A stretch of 64,000 bases of DNA, taken from Lewinellaceae bacterium. GTDB taxonomy: Bacteria; Bacteroidota; Bacteroidia; Chitinophagales; Saprospiraceae. The position numbers and the translations under genes were made by a program. Numbering within the stretch: position 1 is the first letter of the stretch; every line of letters starts with the position of its first letter. Shown here piece after piece: positions 1 through 8,957 of this stretch. The stretch covers positions 138,735 through 202,734 of the forward strand of contig JACJYP010000010.1 of NCBI GenBank assembly GCA_020636045.1. Direction: 5' to 3'. The notes under the pieces were generated by a model. That model worked only from the letters and a program-made list of their open reading frames with translations. It ran no database searches and was not told where the DNA came from.

Positions 1-209
1 TTCTTGTCGAACTCCTATGGATATTTTTCCTGCCATTATTGGCGCCCCACCAACAATAGCATCAGTGAGTCCAGTTGCCGGCACAGCCAATTATGATCAA
101 TTTCCAATTTCCCGATTTCCAATCAAAATATGCCGGGCGCAAAAGTACAGCGACGGGAACAGAAAACGCCCCCGGAAAAGGACTGAAAGCAAAAGAAAGG
201 GCGACGGCA
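1..209. other. Window-edge stretch without a recognised gene
   Basis: No reading frame here looks like a protein. It lies just beyond the stop codon of the minus-strand HD-domain gene. Bases about 99-124 form a short AATTTCC-like tandem tract (AATTTCC AATTTCCC GATTTCC AATC), a degenerate heptamer repeat of the kind seen elsewhere in this window. Nothing else stands out. Confidence 0.4.
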
Positions 210-815
210 TCAGATAAGTTCCCGCACGGCGACGACCTCGATGTCCATAGCGACGCGTTCGAACCACTTCAGCGGCGCCTGCGTTTTGTCGCCGGTCTGC
301 GTGTCGCATTTGAAGAACAGATAATAAAACTGGAGGCAATACCCCATGCGGTCGAGGAGCAGGTCGAGCGACTTCGCCTCCCCTTCCGGCCAGGAGTCGT
401 GTCTGCCCGCGAGCCAGGCGTAGTAGGCATCGTCGTGCGTCTCGATCACGTCCAGCACGACCGGGTCGCTCGTGTACGATTCCATAAAGCGCCGGGCCAG
501 CAGGCCGTGGTGTTTTTGCCAGTCGCGGGGCCGCGAGCGGTCTTCGGCAAACTTGAAGGTATCGTGCGCCAGGGCGACGAGGCGGAGTTGAGCGCGTTGT
601 TCGTCCGCCAGACCGGGTATCAGGTCGATATTATCCATGACTTCCCGGACGTGCAGGGCAACTTTGCCTTCCGGGTGTCCGAAGCGGGGTTCGCCCCACA
701 GCAGGCCGCAGCGGAACGCTTCCGTCGCGATCAGCCGCCGTTCCAGAGGGGTCTCCGGTTGCAACAATCGCTCAATCCCGTTCGGGTCATCTAATAAACG
801 CTTCGGCACAGACAT
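210..815 (-). CDS. HD-domain protein (putative metal-dependent phosphohydrolase)
   Basis: A 201-residue cytoplasmic protein with the histidine/aspartate spacing of the HD superfamily: H55 (HVREV), the H84-D85 doublet (ALAHDTFKF), a histidine pair near 102-103 and H127-D128 (IETHDD). HD proteins bind one or two metal ions and usually hydrolyse phosphate esters or nucleotides; the substrate cannot be read from the sequence. I chose the ATG at 815 (MSVPKRLL). An in-frame ATG at 869 would add 18 residues (MYDLIATFAR...) with no clear role. It is transcribed away from the downstream protease gene and stands alone at the window edge. The HD call is fairly firm; a specific function is not supported. 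Confidence 0.75.
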   Translation of the reverse strand: MSVPKRLLDDPNGIERLLQPETPLERRLIATEAFRCGLLWGEPRFGHPEGKVALHVREVMDNIDLIPGLADEQRAQLRLVALAHDTFKFAEDRSRPRDWQKHHGLLARRFMESYTSDPVVLDVIETHDDAYYAWLAGRHDSWPEGEAKSLDLLLDRMGYCLQFYYLFFKCDTQTGDKTQAPLKWFERVAMDIEVVAVRELI

Positions 816-1055
816 TGGTCGGTCGAAAATTGAAGTTGGTCGTGCAAAGGTCGCAATCAAATCATACAAAGAAAATTTTACCGTTCTGTAACGGACGTTT
901 CCTGCGACGAACCCGGCAATTTTATAAATCCGGGCGATTGGTTAACGCGACGTTAAAGTAATAAAATCGAGCAGCAATCCCGTTTCAACTGCGTTTTCAC
1001 AGAGTTTCGTGCAAATAAAGTTAGAGCAAACATAAAACCATTCATTCGAGCAACT

Positions 1056-2198
1056 ATGAATAAATTCTGGTCAACGATTCTTGCCGGCGCCGTAGGCGGT
1101 CTAGTGACGTTTGGCGCAGCAAAAGTTCTTGAAAAGCCCCAGGTCACCACCGCCGCGACCGCTCCGGTGGCGCGCCAGGTGAACTACGGTTCCGCACCCG
1201 TGCCTTTTGATTTCACCAAAGCAGCCGAGCGCTCCATGTCTGCGGTCGTGCATATCAAGGCTTCCGAAAGCCAGCAACTCGCCCGGCAGCGGCAGCAACA
1301 GCAGCGCTACTCCGATCCTTTCGAATACTTTTTCGGCCGGAGTTTCGGCTACCAGCCTCAGCCCCGTTCGGGTACCGGATCGGGCGTGATCTATACTTCC
1401 GACGGCTATATTCTGACCAATAACCACGTCGTCGACTTCGCCGATGAGTTCGAAGTGACGCTGCACGACAACCGCGAATACAAGGCGCGGCTCGTCGGCC
1501 GCGACGACAACACCGACATGGCGGTGATCAAGATCGATGCCAAAGACCTTCCCGCCATCGAACTGGGCAACTCGGACGATGTAAAAGTGGGCGAATGGGT
1601 ACTGGCCGTGGGCAATCCTTTTGACCTGACATCTACCGTCACCGCAGGCATCGTCAGCGCCAAAGCCCGCGACATCAACATCATCAAGAGCGGCAAGGCC
1701 ATCGAGTCGTTCATTCAGACCGACGCGGCGGTGAACCCCGGCAACTCCGGCGGCGCGCTCGTCGACGTCAACGGCCGGCTGATCGGCATCAACTCCGCGA
1801 TCGCCACCCCGACGGGTGTTTTTGCGGGTTACTCGTTCGCCATTCCGGTCAACCTCGTGAAGCGCATCGCCGACGACCTGATCAATTACGGCGAATACCG
1901 CCGTCCCTATCTCGGCGTTGATATTGCCCCGATGGATTCCTACCTCGCTGAACAAATGGGCGTCAACTATGTGCCGGGCGTGGCCGTGGTAAAGGTTTAT
2001 CCCGACGGTTCCGCTGAAAAGTACGGCATCAAGATCAAAGACATCGTCACGAAAATAAATGGCAGAAACGTGACAAACACATCGGAACTGATCGAGCAGG
2101 TCAGTCGTTCTAAACTTGGTGAAACGGTCACGCTGACCGTGATGCGCGAAGGAAAAGAAAAAGACATTCCGGTGCGCCTTCAGACGCGCACGCAGTAA
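1056..2198 (+). CDS. HtrA/DegP-family serine protease (Do-like)
   Basis: A 380-residue envelope protease with a single N-terminal hydrophobic segment (about 5-25) that anchors or exports it. The trypsin-like domain carries the full triad: H124 in TNNHVV, D154 in DNTDMAV and S231 in GNSGG. One PDZ domain follows (about 280-378), starting near YLGVDI. A Gln/Arg-rich linker (about 73-105) sits in the position of the LA loop. HtrA proteins degrade or refold misfolded periplasmic proteins. One PDZ and about 380 residues resemble DegS or short Do proteases rather than the two-PDZ DegP of about 470 residues. It is followed at once by a strong terminator, so it is probably a single-gene unit. All catalytic residues are present, so it should be active. 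Confidence 0.93.
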   Translation: MNKFWSTILAGAVGGLVTFGAAKVLEKPQVTTAATAPVARQVNYGSAPVPFDFTKAAERSMSAVVHIKASESQQLARQRQQQQRYSDPFEYFFGRSFGYQPQPRSGTGSGVIYTSDGYILTNNHVVDFADEFEVTLHDNREYKARLVGRDDNTDMAVIKIDAKDLPAIELGNSDDVKVGEWVLAVGNPFDLTSTVTAGIVSAKARDINIIKSGKAIESFIQTDAAVNPGNSGGALVDVNGRLIGINSAIATPTGVFAGYSFAIPVNLVKRIADDLINYGEYRRPYLGVDIAPMDSYLAEQMGVNYVPGVAVVKVYPDGSAEKYGIKIKDIVTKINGRNVTNTSELIEQVSRSKLGETVTLTVMREGKEKDIPVRLQTRTQ

Positions 2199-2240
2199 AA
2201 GATATAAAGTAAAAGTTGGTTTTTCGTTTTGTTTTGATGT

Positions 2241-2273
2241 GTCTGCTCCGCGTAATGCGGGGCAGACTTTTTT
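2241..2273 (+). terminator. Intrinsic terminator of the HtrA-like gene
   Basis: An 11-bp stem (GTCTGCTCCGC with GCGGGGCAGAC, one G-T wobble), a GTAAT loop and a run of six T. It begins 43 bases after the protease stop codon. Confidence 0.9.
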
Positions 2274-2616
2274 ATGTCCCGGCGGTGCCGTTTCCCGGAA
2301 AATTCGTTCATTTGCACCTGGAATTTATCCAAAAAGCCTCCCTTCCTGTGTACTTTCCTGCATCCACATTTTCAAACACTCCCTGAGCGGCTGTTTGGAT
2401 TCATCTCAATGGGCTAAAAATGGCTTTTTTGCCGCCATGCTTCCCCGGTTTTGCCAATCGCATTGCTATGCATTCGGGAACCGGATGGTATGTCTGCAAA
2501 AGGCTGCTTTTGCGCTCCGTCGGACAAATTCAAACACCCGTTGAACCTGCTCCCGTCATTTGCGCACAATCTGATCGGCGCCGGGCGGGCAGCAACAGGG
2601 ATCAATTGCTGATATT
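2274..2616. other. Intergenic region, no gene seen
   Basis: About 340 bases between the terminator and the DUF4340 gene. The frames open here have unlikely composition and no recognisable motif. It presumably holds the promoter of the next gene, but I see no clean TAnnTTTG box on the plus strand. Confidence 0.4.
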
Positions 2617-3627
2617 ATGAAAAGAACCCTCCTGATGGCCGTCCTTTTTATCCTGCTTGGCGGCGGCGCGTGGTACGTCATAAGCGTCAAAAACGCGGAA
2701 TCCGGCAGCCGCAACTCCTGGGACATGGAGTTTGCCGTGCCCAATACGGAAGATATTTACAAAATATTCATTGCGGGCCGCAACGGGCAGACCGCGACCC
2801 TCGAACGCAAAGAGGAGTACTGGATGTACAACGGAAAATACCGCGCCCGCCCGAGCGCCGTCAGCACCCTGCTGGAAACCATCGCCAAGATCAACGTGCG
2901 CTACATTCCGCCCCAGGCCACGGAGAAACACATGATCAAAAGCCTGGCGGCCGAAGGCATCAAGGTGGAGATATACGACAAAGCGGGCAAGGTCATGAAA
3001 AGTTACTACGTCGGCGGCGTCACCAACGACGAACTCGGCACATACGTGATGATGGAAAACGCCGAACGCCCCTACGTGGCGCACATCCCTTCCTTTGTCG
3101 GGCAACTGCGCGTGCGCTACCTGCTGGGCGACGACAACTGGAAAGACCGCACCGTTTTTTCCGAAAAACCCGAATCGATCCAGTCCATCACGGTCGAATA
3201 CCCGAAGATGAAAAGCGAGTCGTTCAGGCTGGAAAAGGTCGACGAGGCTTCCTACGCCGTCGTGCCCTATTTCAGCACCACGCCGCGGATCAATACACCG
3301 GTCAGAAAAGGCGTGCCGGAAGCCTACCTGCTGCAATACGAACAGCTCGGCGCCGAAAGTTTCGAGACCCGGAATCCCGACCGGGATTCGGTCATGAGCC
3401 TGGTGCCATTTGCCATCGTGACCGTCAAAAAAACCGACAGCACGGAAAAAGTGGTGCGTTTCTGGCCCGCGATCACCCTCGAAACCCGCGAGGGGCGCAA
3501 CTACATCGACCGCTTTTACGCCGACGTAGACCGGCAGGACTTCATGCTGGTGCAGGACCGCGTGTTTGGCCCGATCTTCCGGGGCTACCGGTACTTTTAT
3601 GAAGGCGCGCAGCGGGTGAAGAATTGA
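2617..3627 (+). CDS. DUF4340 domain-containing protein
   Basis: A 336-residue protein that opens with a hydrophobic segment (about 3-23, MKRTLLMAVLFILLGGGAWY) acting as signal peptide or anchor; the rest is predicted to lie outside the cytoplasm. The body has the repeated beta-strand pattern of DUF4340: Y-K-I-F-I... TATLERKEEYWMYNGKYRARPSAV, then YYVGGVTND and later RDSVMSLVPFAIVTV. In other bacteria DUF4340 proteins often sit beside gliding-type ABC transporter genes, but no such neighbours are present here. It is the last gene before the base composition drops, so it probably marks the edge of the conserved backbone. No catalytic motif is visible and function is unknown. Confidence 0.75.
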   Translation: MKRTLLMAVLFILLGGGAWYVISVKNAESGSRNSWDMEFAVPNTEDIYKIFIAGRNGQTATLERKEEYWMYNGKYRARPSAVSTLLETIAKINVRYIPPQATEKHMIKSLAAEGIKVEIYDKAGKVMKSYYVGGVTNDELGTYVMMENAERPYVAHIPSFVGQLRVRYLLGDDNWKDRTVFSEKPESIQSITVEYPKMKSESFRLEKVDEASYAVVPYFSTTPRINTPVRKGVPEAYLLQYEQLGAESFETRNPDRDSVMSLVPFAIVTVKKTDSTEKVVRFWPAITLETREGRNYIDRFYADVDRQDFMLVQDRVFGPIFRGYRYFYEGAQRVKN

Positions 3628-3821
3628 GGAGGGCGCTGCGTTTATACCATTGCGCCGATAGTGTGATTATGTATATATTTACGTGGGCTGGTTGGGGGAT
3701 TGTGTGGCGGGAAGGGGATTTGCGTGACTTGTTTAATTGTTGGGAAATATGTGCACTTTTGATTACGGATTTGCAATCAAAAGTGCAACAGTACGATAGC
3801 TATGCATATTAAGAAAAAGGC
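3628..3821. other. Intergenic junction between GC-rich backbone and AT-rich accessory block
   Basis: Base composition shifts abruptly within this stretch. Bases 3670-3717 (TGTATATATTTAC... then GGCGGGAAGGGG) resemble 8801-8848 in order and spacing, so the two may be copies of one short intergenic repeat. Confidence 0.45.
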
Positions 3822-4495
3822 ATGAATATTCTTAGAGGTTGGATAGGAGAAAAAAAAGCCACTTTTTTCTTGTGGCTATCGCTACGCAAAAAATCGTATC
3901 ATAAATTTCATGATGTTATCTTACCTTCTAAAAATGGAACAACTCAAATAGACCACTTAATTATTTCAGCATATGGATTATTCATTGTAGAAACAAAGAA
4001 TAAAAAAGGCTGGATTTTTGGATCTGAGAAAGAACCTAGCTGGACACAATCAATTTACGGAAGTAAGTATTCATTTCAAAACCCACTCAGACAAGTTTTT
4101 AGACAAAAAAAGGTCCTGTCTGAATTCCTGAATATAGATGAATCCAATATATACACTGTGGTCTGTTTCGTCGGAGATTGTAAATTCAAAACTAAATTAC
4201 CTGATAACGTTATTAACTCGGGCATAGGTAGATATATAAAACGGTTTCGAAATCAGATACTCTTAACTGAAGATGTCAATCTAATAGTCCAAGTAATAGA
4301 GAAGCATGTGTCTGAATCCTCACTTTCTAAAAGAGATCATATACGGTCTTTACGAAAACGACATTCTTCAAATACTATTTGTCCAATATGTGGTTCGAGC
4401 CTAATAGTAAGGACGGCAAAAAGGGCTCTAATATCGGCACGAAGTTTTTAGGGTGTGAAAATTATCCAAAATGTCGATTTACAAAAAACATATGA
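3822..4495 (+). pseudogene. NERD-domain nuclease-like protein with C-terminal C4 zinc finger, frameshifted near the 3' end
   Basis: The uninterrupted frame runs 3822-4451 (209 residues). It begins with a NERD (nuclease-related) domain: GEKKATFFLW, then the PD-like core QIDHLII and FIVETKNKKGWI, which fits the D...ExK pattern of this restriction-endonuclease-like fold. The C-terminus starts a topoisomerase-type zinc finger (CPICGS at about 193-198) and then goes out of frame after RTAKR. The other frame continues the family pattern exactly: KKGSNIGTKFLGCENYPKCRFTKNI, ending at TGA 4493-4495, and supplies the second Cys pair. The break is at the A5 run 4418-4422; a sixth A would restore a protein of about 223 residues. 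NERD proteins are DNA-processing or defence-associated. A sequencing indel, a real mutation or slippage on the A-run are all possible. Confidence 0.8.
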
Positions 4496-4701
4496 TGGCC
4501 GCTATAAAATCCTGGATCAACACGTATATTTGAATCCTGGCACATTAAACCGGGGATTTATTTACGATACATCCGGCGTCGCAGATGATCACGAGCGCAA
4601 GGTGCAATGTGACAATACGTAGAAACGAGGATTTGTCCTCATGGCTTGTTCAACAACTACGGCGCTACGGCAGTTGTCAGCGACTTTAAATATCAATAAA
4701 A

Positions 4702-5346
4702 ATGAATATAAAAGAGCACGTAGAAGGCAATGCCATTTTATATGTCCTTGGTATGCTTGTTACTGGTTTCCTTGGTGGAACAAGCGCTTCAGGATGGATG
4801 CAAAAAAATCAGGTAGCGGCATTAGAATCTACAATTAAATTTAAAGATACACAAATAAAAGCCTGTGAAACAAAGGCGATTGAGAACGCTGTTGATTGTT
4901 TCAAAAAGTATCAGAAAAAGATACATATAATGAATACGGCAACCAGAGGAGAGACGATTGTAGCAAAAATTAAATGGTATCTAAACGAAGTTCAGAATTT
5001 TCATTCCGAAGGTGTTTTTGTAATGCTGGAGAGCCTTGAAAATGTTAAGGAAGAAGCAAGTAAAGTACCCGATTTGCTAATTGTTCATAGGCATGCTTTT
5101 CAAGAAAAAAAGGATGACCTTTTATTTCAAGCAATTGCTATTTACAAAGCAAAAAATGACAAAATCAATATTTTGATCTTCAGTGAATCTTTTTTGAACA
5201 AAGACACCTTAGCGATCTTTGAGAACAAACTGGACTCGGCTAAACTAAGAAGCAATGTAAAAACTATTGGTGTTAACTATCGAAAATCACCCGATCGTTC
5301 AGGACAAATAATTAGAAACCTGGTATTATCCATGATGAAGGAATAA
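4702..5346 (+). CDS. Membrane-anchored protein of unknown function
   Basis: 214 residues that I do not recognise. Residues about 12-30 (ILYVLGMLVTGFLGGTSAS) form one transmembrane or anchor segment near the N-terminus. A helical stretch of about 35-75, rich in Lys and Glu, could be a coiled coil. The C-terminal half alternates hydrophobic strands and amphipathic helices (VPDLLIVHRHAF, KINILIFSESFL, LRSNVKTIGVNY), which suggests a small Rossmann- or receiver-like alpha/beta fold, but no catalytic motif shows. AT-rich and immediately downstream of the NERD gene, it may have arrived with it. The real start could also be upstream of 4702, but the chosen ATG gives a sensible N-terminus. Confidence 0.6.
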   Translation: MNIKEHVEGNAILYVLGMLVTGFLGGTSASGWMQKNQVAALESTIKFKDTQIKACETKAIENAVDCFKKYQKKIHIMNTATRGETIVAKIKWYLNEVQNFHSEGVFVMLESLENVKEEASKVPDLLIVHRHAFQEKKDDLLFQAIAIYKAKNDKINILIFSESFLNKDTLAIFENKLDSAKLRSNVKTIGVNYRKSPDRSGQIIRNLVLSMMKE

Positions 5347-5454
5347 TAATTTGCTGCGAACAAGGATGCGCTTTCCATCCTCCCCACAGCAGGTTGCAAT
5401 TGCAAAGTACGAGGGGATTGAGTAGCAAGCCAAACGTTTATAAACAAACCGGAA

Positions 5455-5835
5455 ATGAAAATCACAGACGAACATAACGAACGAATCGCAAAAATGACCT
5501 TTGCTTCGGTTTATCCGCACTACCTGGCAAAAGTGGAAAAGAAAGACAGAACGAGACAGGAACTGCATCAGGTGATCACGTGGCTGACCGGTTTTGATGA
5601 CATGAAAATACAGAACCTCATTGATGAAAAGGCAACATTTGAAACCTTTTTCCGGGATGCACGACTGAATCCGAATGCCCATCTTATCAAAGGAGTCATA
5701 TGCGGTTACAGGATCGAGGAGATTGATAATCCATTGACACAAAAGGTAAGATATTTAGACAAACTGATAGATGAACTGGCGAAAGGAAGAAAAATGGAGA
5801 AGATATTGCGTGAAGACGGATCGGGTGCCAAATGA
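5455..5835 (+). CDS. DUF2200 family protein
   Basis: A 126-residue cytoplasmic protein that matches DUF2200 along its whole length: it starts MKITDEHNERIAKMTFASVYPHY and has ELHQVITWLTGFD, NPNAHLIKGVICGYR and NPLTQKVRYLDKLIDELAKGRKMEKIL. This is the usual length for the family. DUF2200 proteins are widespread single-domain proteins of unknown biochemical role, common in accessory regions of Bacteroidota and Firmicutes. No metal site or nucleotide motif is visible. It lies 43 bases ahead of the metallopeptidase gene, close enough for joint transcription, although the two have no known functional tie. Confidence 0.88.
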   Translation: MKITDEHNERIAKMTFASVYPHYLAKVEKKDRTRQELHQVITWLTGFDDMKIQNLIDEKATFETFFRDARLNPNAHLIKGVICGYRIEEIDNPLTQKVRYLDKLIDELAKGRKMEKILREDGSGAK

Positions 5836-5878
5836 TTTCAAGTTTTGCAACAACTATAAAATCTAAAAAAATGTCATA

Positions 5879-6670
5879 ATGAAAAAGATCATTAAAAGAA
5901 CAATTGCCGGCACGCTGCTTTTTACAGTTGTGGGGATCGCGGGGTTGATAACCCTGATTTTTTATCCTCAGTCCTTGTTTGCAAATAAATTCGAACACAA
6001 TCAATTTGTGGTTTATTACGACAAAGACTACAATATTGAAAAAGAAGCATTCCAGTCTATTCTGGACAACGCCTATCAACTTGTTGAAAAGAGTGAACTG
6101 CACAATCCGGATTTCAGGTTCAGGTTATTTTTGGCGCATGATAATATCTATAATAAAATCGAGGGCCTCCAGGGCGGTGATGTGCTTGCCAGGGCGACTG
6201 CATGGAATATTGTATTTAAACAGGATATCGATATTGTAAACAACCGGATGTACACCGAACGGAGCACAGTCGATCTGACAGAACTAATCGTACATGAAAT
6301 GGTCCATGTCCTCCAGGCAGACCGATATGGTCTTTTCAATTTTAGCCCGCTGAAACATCCGCCTATATGGAAACTGGAAGGATACCCGGAATATATTGCC
6401 CGCAGGAAGCGTCTGAGTAGTGATTTCTACGATTTGCGCAAAGAGATGCAACGGTTTGTCTCGGCTAACGAAAATTCCAAACGAGAAACCTTCGAAGCAG
6501 TGGAAGGCCACTTTATGCCAACGTATTATTTTAAAGGCCGGATCATGACGGAATACCTAATGAACATCAAGGGAATGACCTATGATGAAATCCTGAAAGA
6601 CCAAAGAACGGAGGAGGAGGTTTTTGACGAAATGGTAGAATGGATGAATGAAGCCGGGGAAAAAGAGTAG
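5879..6670 (+). CDS. Putative membrane-anchored zinc metallopeptidase (HEMVH, gluzincin type)
   Basis: 263 residues with an N-terminal transmembrane segment (about 9-30), so the catalytic part should lie outside the cytoplasm. The motif H139-E-M-V-H143 (ELIVHEMVHVLQADRYG) gives two zinc-binding histidines and the catalytic glutamate. KLEGYPEYIARR (about 166-176) supplies the downstream glutamate expected in gluzincins of the peptidase MA type. The segment around 80-90 (RFRLFLAHDNIY) also fits that fold. The substrate is unknown. The fold appears again, with its catalytic motif lost, in the N-terminal part of the TolB-like protein at 32.2 kb. Metallopeptidase activity is a good inference from the motif. 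Confidence 0.75.
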   Translation: MKKIIKRTIAGTLLFTVVGIAGLITLIFYPQSLFANKFEHNQFVVYYDKDYNIEKEAFQSILDNAYQLVEKSELHNPDFRFRLFLAHDNIYNKIEGLQGGDVLARATAWNIVFKQDIDIVNNRMYTERSTVDLTELIVHEMVHVLQADRYGLFNFSPLKHPPIWKLEGYPEYIARRKRLSSDFYDLRKEMQRFVSANENSKRETFEAVEGHFMPTYYFKGRIMTEYLMNIKGMTYDEILKDQRTEEEVFDEMVEWMNEAGEKE

Positions 6671-6761
6671 ATGTTCCAGGACAAAACAACCCTGTCGCTG
6701 GAATACGCGCTTCCTCTTCCGCCCGGCAAAAGCAAATGTTTGCTTTTCATAACTTTACAGG

Positions 6762-7664
6762 ATGAAGAAACTTGAAAGCATAAAGGAATTTTACCAGACC
6801 CGCCATAAATGGATACCCGATGAAATAAGAAACAATTTCGGGCATTTCAATCTGTTTCCCCTTGAGTACCCGGCCATAGGGAAAGGGGCGAAGCCACTGG
6901 AATACGGCAGGCGGGAATGGTATAATATTGTTTTGGTGTATGGCGGCGGCGGCTTGTAGTGTTCGGGGAATGAATACCCGGTTAAAAAACACGCGGTAGC
7001 TTTTACCAACCCTCATACGCCCTTTGGCTGGGAGGAACGGAATAAAATCACAAAGGGATATTTCTGCATCTTCAACGACCAGTTTTTAAACAAGGATAAA
7101 CGAATTGTCAATTTCCCTCCCTTTCAAACCACGACAACTCCTTTCTGCGAACTGACCAAAGATGAAGCAAATACTGTAGAGTCTCTGTTCTCAAGGATGT
7201 TCAGAGAAATTCAATCGGACTATCTTTACAAATATGATGTTGCAAAGTTACTGGTTGAAGAAATCCTGCATGTCGCGATGAAATCTGCAAATTTTGAAGC
7301 CATTAACCGGTTCGGGCAATCTGCGTCCGAACGAATCACCATTCAGTTTTTGGAATTATTAGAACGCCAGTTTCCCATAGAAGCAACTTCGCAGACCTTA
7401 CACCTGTTGTCCGCTTCTGATTTTGCCGACCAGTTAAATATACACGTCAACCATCTGAACAAGTCGGTAAAGGAAGTGACGGAAAAAAACACTACACAAA
7501 TTATTATCGAGCGAATAATTCAGGAAGCCAAAACGCTGATCAGGCTCACCAACTGGAATATTTCAGAGATCGCTTTCTCATTGGGATTTAAAGAACCCAC
7601 CCATTTTAACAACTATTTCAAGAAAGCGACAGGGCAAACGCCTACCCAGTACAGAAATATTTGA
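6762..7664 (+). pseudogene. AraC-family transcriptional regulator interrupted by one in-frame TAG
   Basis: Read through, 6762-7664 is a single 301-codon frame encoding a complete AraC-type regulator. The N-terminal sensor part is MKKLESIKEFYQTRH...YGGGGL, then CSGNEYPVKKHAVAFTNPHTPFGWEE. The C-terminal double helix-turn-helix includes TNWNISEIAFSLGFKEPTHFNNYFKKATGQTPTQYR. The only interruption is TAG at 6957-6959, where related proteins usually carry a tyrosine in the first beta-hairpin, so one base change (TAC or TAT to TAG) explains it. Translation restarting at the ATG 7197 would make a 155-residue C-terminal fragment that still contains the DNA-binding part. The intact SDR gene follows after 80 bases, an arrangement common for AraC/SDR pairs in Bacteroidota in which the regulator controls the neighbour. 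Confidence 0.85.
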
Positions 7665-7744
7665 TTCTTGTAACTATTGATTTGAAACCTGTTAGCCCGA
7701 TAGCGAACAGACAATCTATATTTGTACATTAAAGTGCAAGGCGC

Positions 7745-8587
7745 ATGAAAAATAAAAAAGATGTAATCGTACTCACCGGAGCAGGTCAGATCGGAATGGC
7801 CATCGCAAGAAGGGTGGCATACGGAAATAAAGTTATTGTTGCTGACTGGAAAATTGAAAATGCCGGCAACATTGCCAGGATCATGACCGAAGCGGGTTTT
7901 GATGTCGTGCCTTTCAAGGTGGATATTTCGGATAAAGGCTCCGTTTTGAAATTAATCGACGCCGCCCAAAGGGAAGGTGACCTTTCTATGTTCATCAATG
8001 CGGCCGGTGTGTCACCAAGTCAGGCGCCCGTCGAACAGATATTAAAAGTGGATTTATACGGTACTGCCCTGCTTTTGGAGGAATTTGGTAAAGTGATCAG
8101 GGAAGGCGGGACCGCGGTTACTATTTCCAGCCAGTCCGGCCACAGAATGCCGGCTCTAACCCCTGAAGAAGATCGACTTTTAGCCACAACGCCGACAGAG
8201 GAATTGCTGGATTTAGAAATACTGCAGCCCAAAAACATCAAAGATACGCTGCACGCTTACCAAATGGCAAAACGCTGCAATGTCAAACGGGTAATGGCGG
8301 AAGCGGTAAAATGGGGAGAAAAAGGCGCAAGGGTCAATTCCATTTCGCCCGGTATTATTATTACTCCCCTGGCCCTGGATGAGATCAACGGGCCAAGGGG
8401 CGACTTTTACAAAAATATGTTTGCAAAATGTCCTGCCGGCCGGCCGGGCATTGCAGATGAAGTTGCCAATGTGGCTGAATTGTTATTGTCGGAAAAAGGC
8501 GCCTTCATCACGGGCGCCGATTTTCTGATCGACGGCGGAGCGACCGCTTCTTATTTCTACGGACCGCTTCAGCCTGAGAATAATTGA
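7745..8587 (+). CDS. SDR-family NAD(P)-dependent oxidoreductase
   Basis: A 280-residue classical short-chain dehydrogenase. The cofactor loop is TGAGQIG (11-17), followed by a D60 adenine contact in KVDIS and by NAAG (85-88). The catalytic serine is S128 or S129 (TISSQSG), and the Y172-x-x-x-K176 pair is in HAYQMAKR. Helix alpha-G and the C-terminal SPGIIITPL and FITGADFLIDGG segments are complete. The unusual TGAGQIG loop, with Gln in place of the usual second small residue, and an extended loop of about 135-165 set it apart from fatty-acid-type SDRs. The substrate is unknown. It is probably regulated by the adjacent, now broken, AraC gene. Confidence 0.9.
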   Translation: MKNKKDVIVLTGAGQIGMAIARRVAYGNKVIVADWKIENAGNIARIMTEAGFDVVPFKVDISDKGSVLKLIDAAQREGDLSMFINAAGVSPSQAPVEQILKVDLYGTALLLEEFGKVIREGGTAVTISSQSGHRMPALTPEEDRLLATTPTEELLDLEILQPKNIKDTLHAYQMAKRCNVKRVMAEAVKWGEKGARVNSISPGIIITPLALDEINGPRGDFYKNMFAKCPAGRPGIADEVANVAELLLSEKGAFITGADFLIDGGATASYFYGPLQPENN

Positions 8588-8957
8588 TCGTGTGTTTATA
8601 TCTTGCTCATCTGATTCCGAGCAGTATGTTTTATTTTTAAATTCTCGCCCCTAACTCCCAGAGCGTGTAGGGGGTACATGCCTGATGGGGTATTTCGCTC
8701 CTTATAGTATCATGTTCCTTCTGTAGAACCTGGCCGGCTCCCATGAAGTGGTGGCACCGGCCTTAAACCATTGTCCCGATCTTGTCGGGCGCCATAATTT
8801 TGTGTATATTTACACAATCTGTTTTTGGTTTGTGTGTCGGGAGGGAAGGCTGATTCGAGGTACGTTATGAATATTACTCGGAGCCCTTTTTGGGCTTTTG
8901 CATTACTCAGGTATTTTTGAAATGGCTTCTAATCGTCGTCAGGAAAAATAACAAATC
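8588..8957. other. Intergenic region with several small inverted repeats
   Basis: No gene is visible in about 370 bases. GGCCGG...CCGGCC pairs across about 8731-8760, CCCGA-N5-TCGGG lies at 8775-8789, and TTGTGTA-TATT-TACACAA at 8800-8817. A short AGCCC-T5-GGGCT hairpin at 8882-8896 may terminate transcription. The 8801-8848 part resembles 3670-3717. Confidence 0.45.

Noticed and set aside
75..794. A 239-codon frame on the plus strand opposite the HD-domain gene
   Set aside because: It is the antisense of a gene with clear HD motifs and has no recognisable domain; high-GC coding DNA often leaves the opposite strand open.
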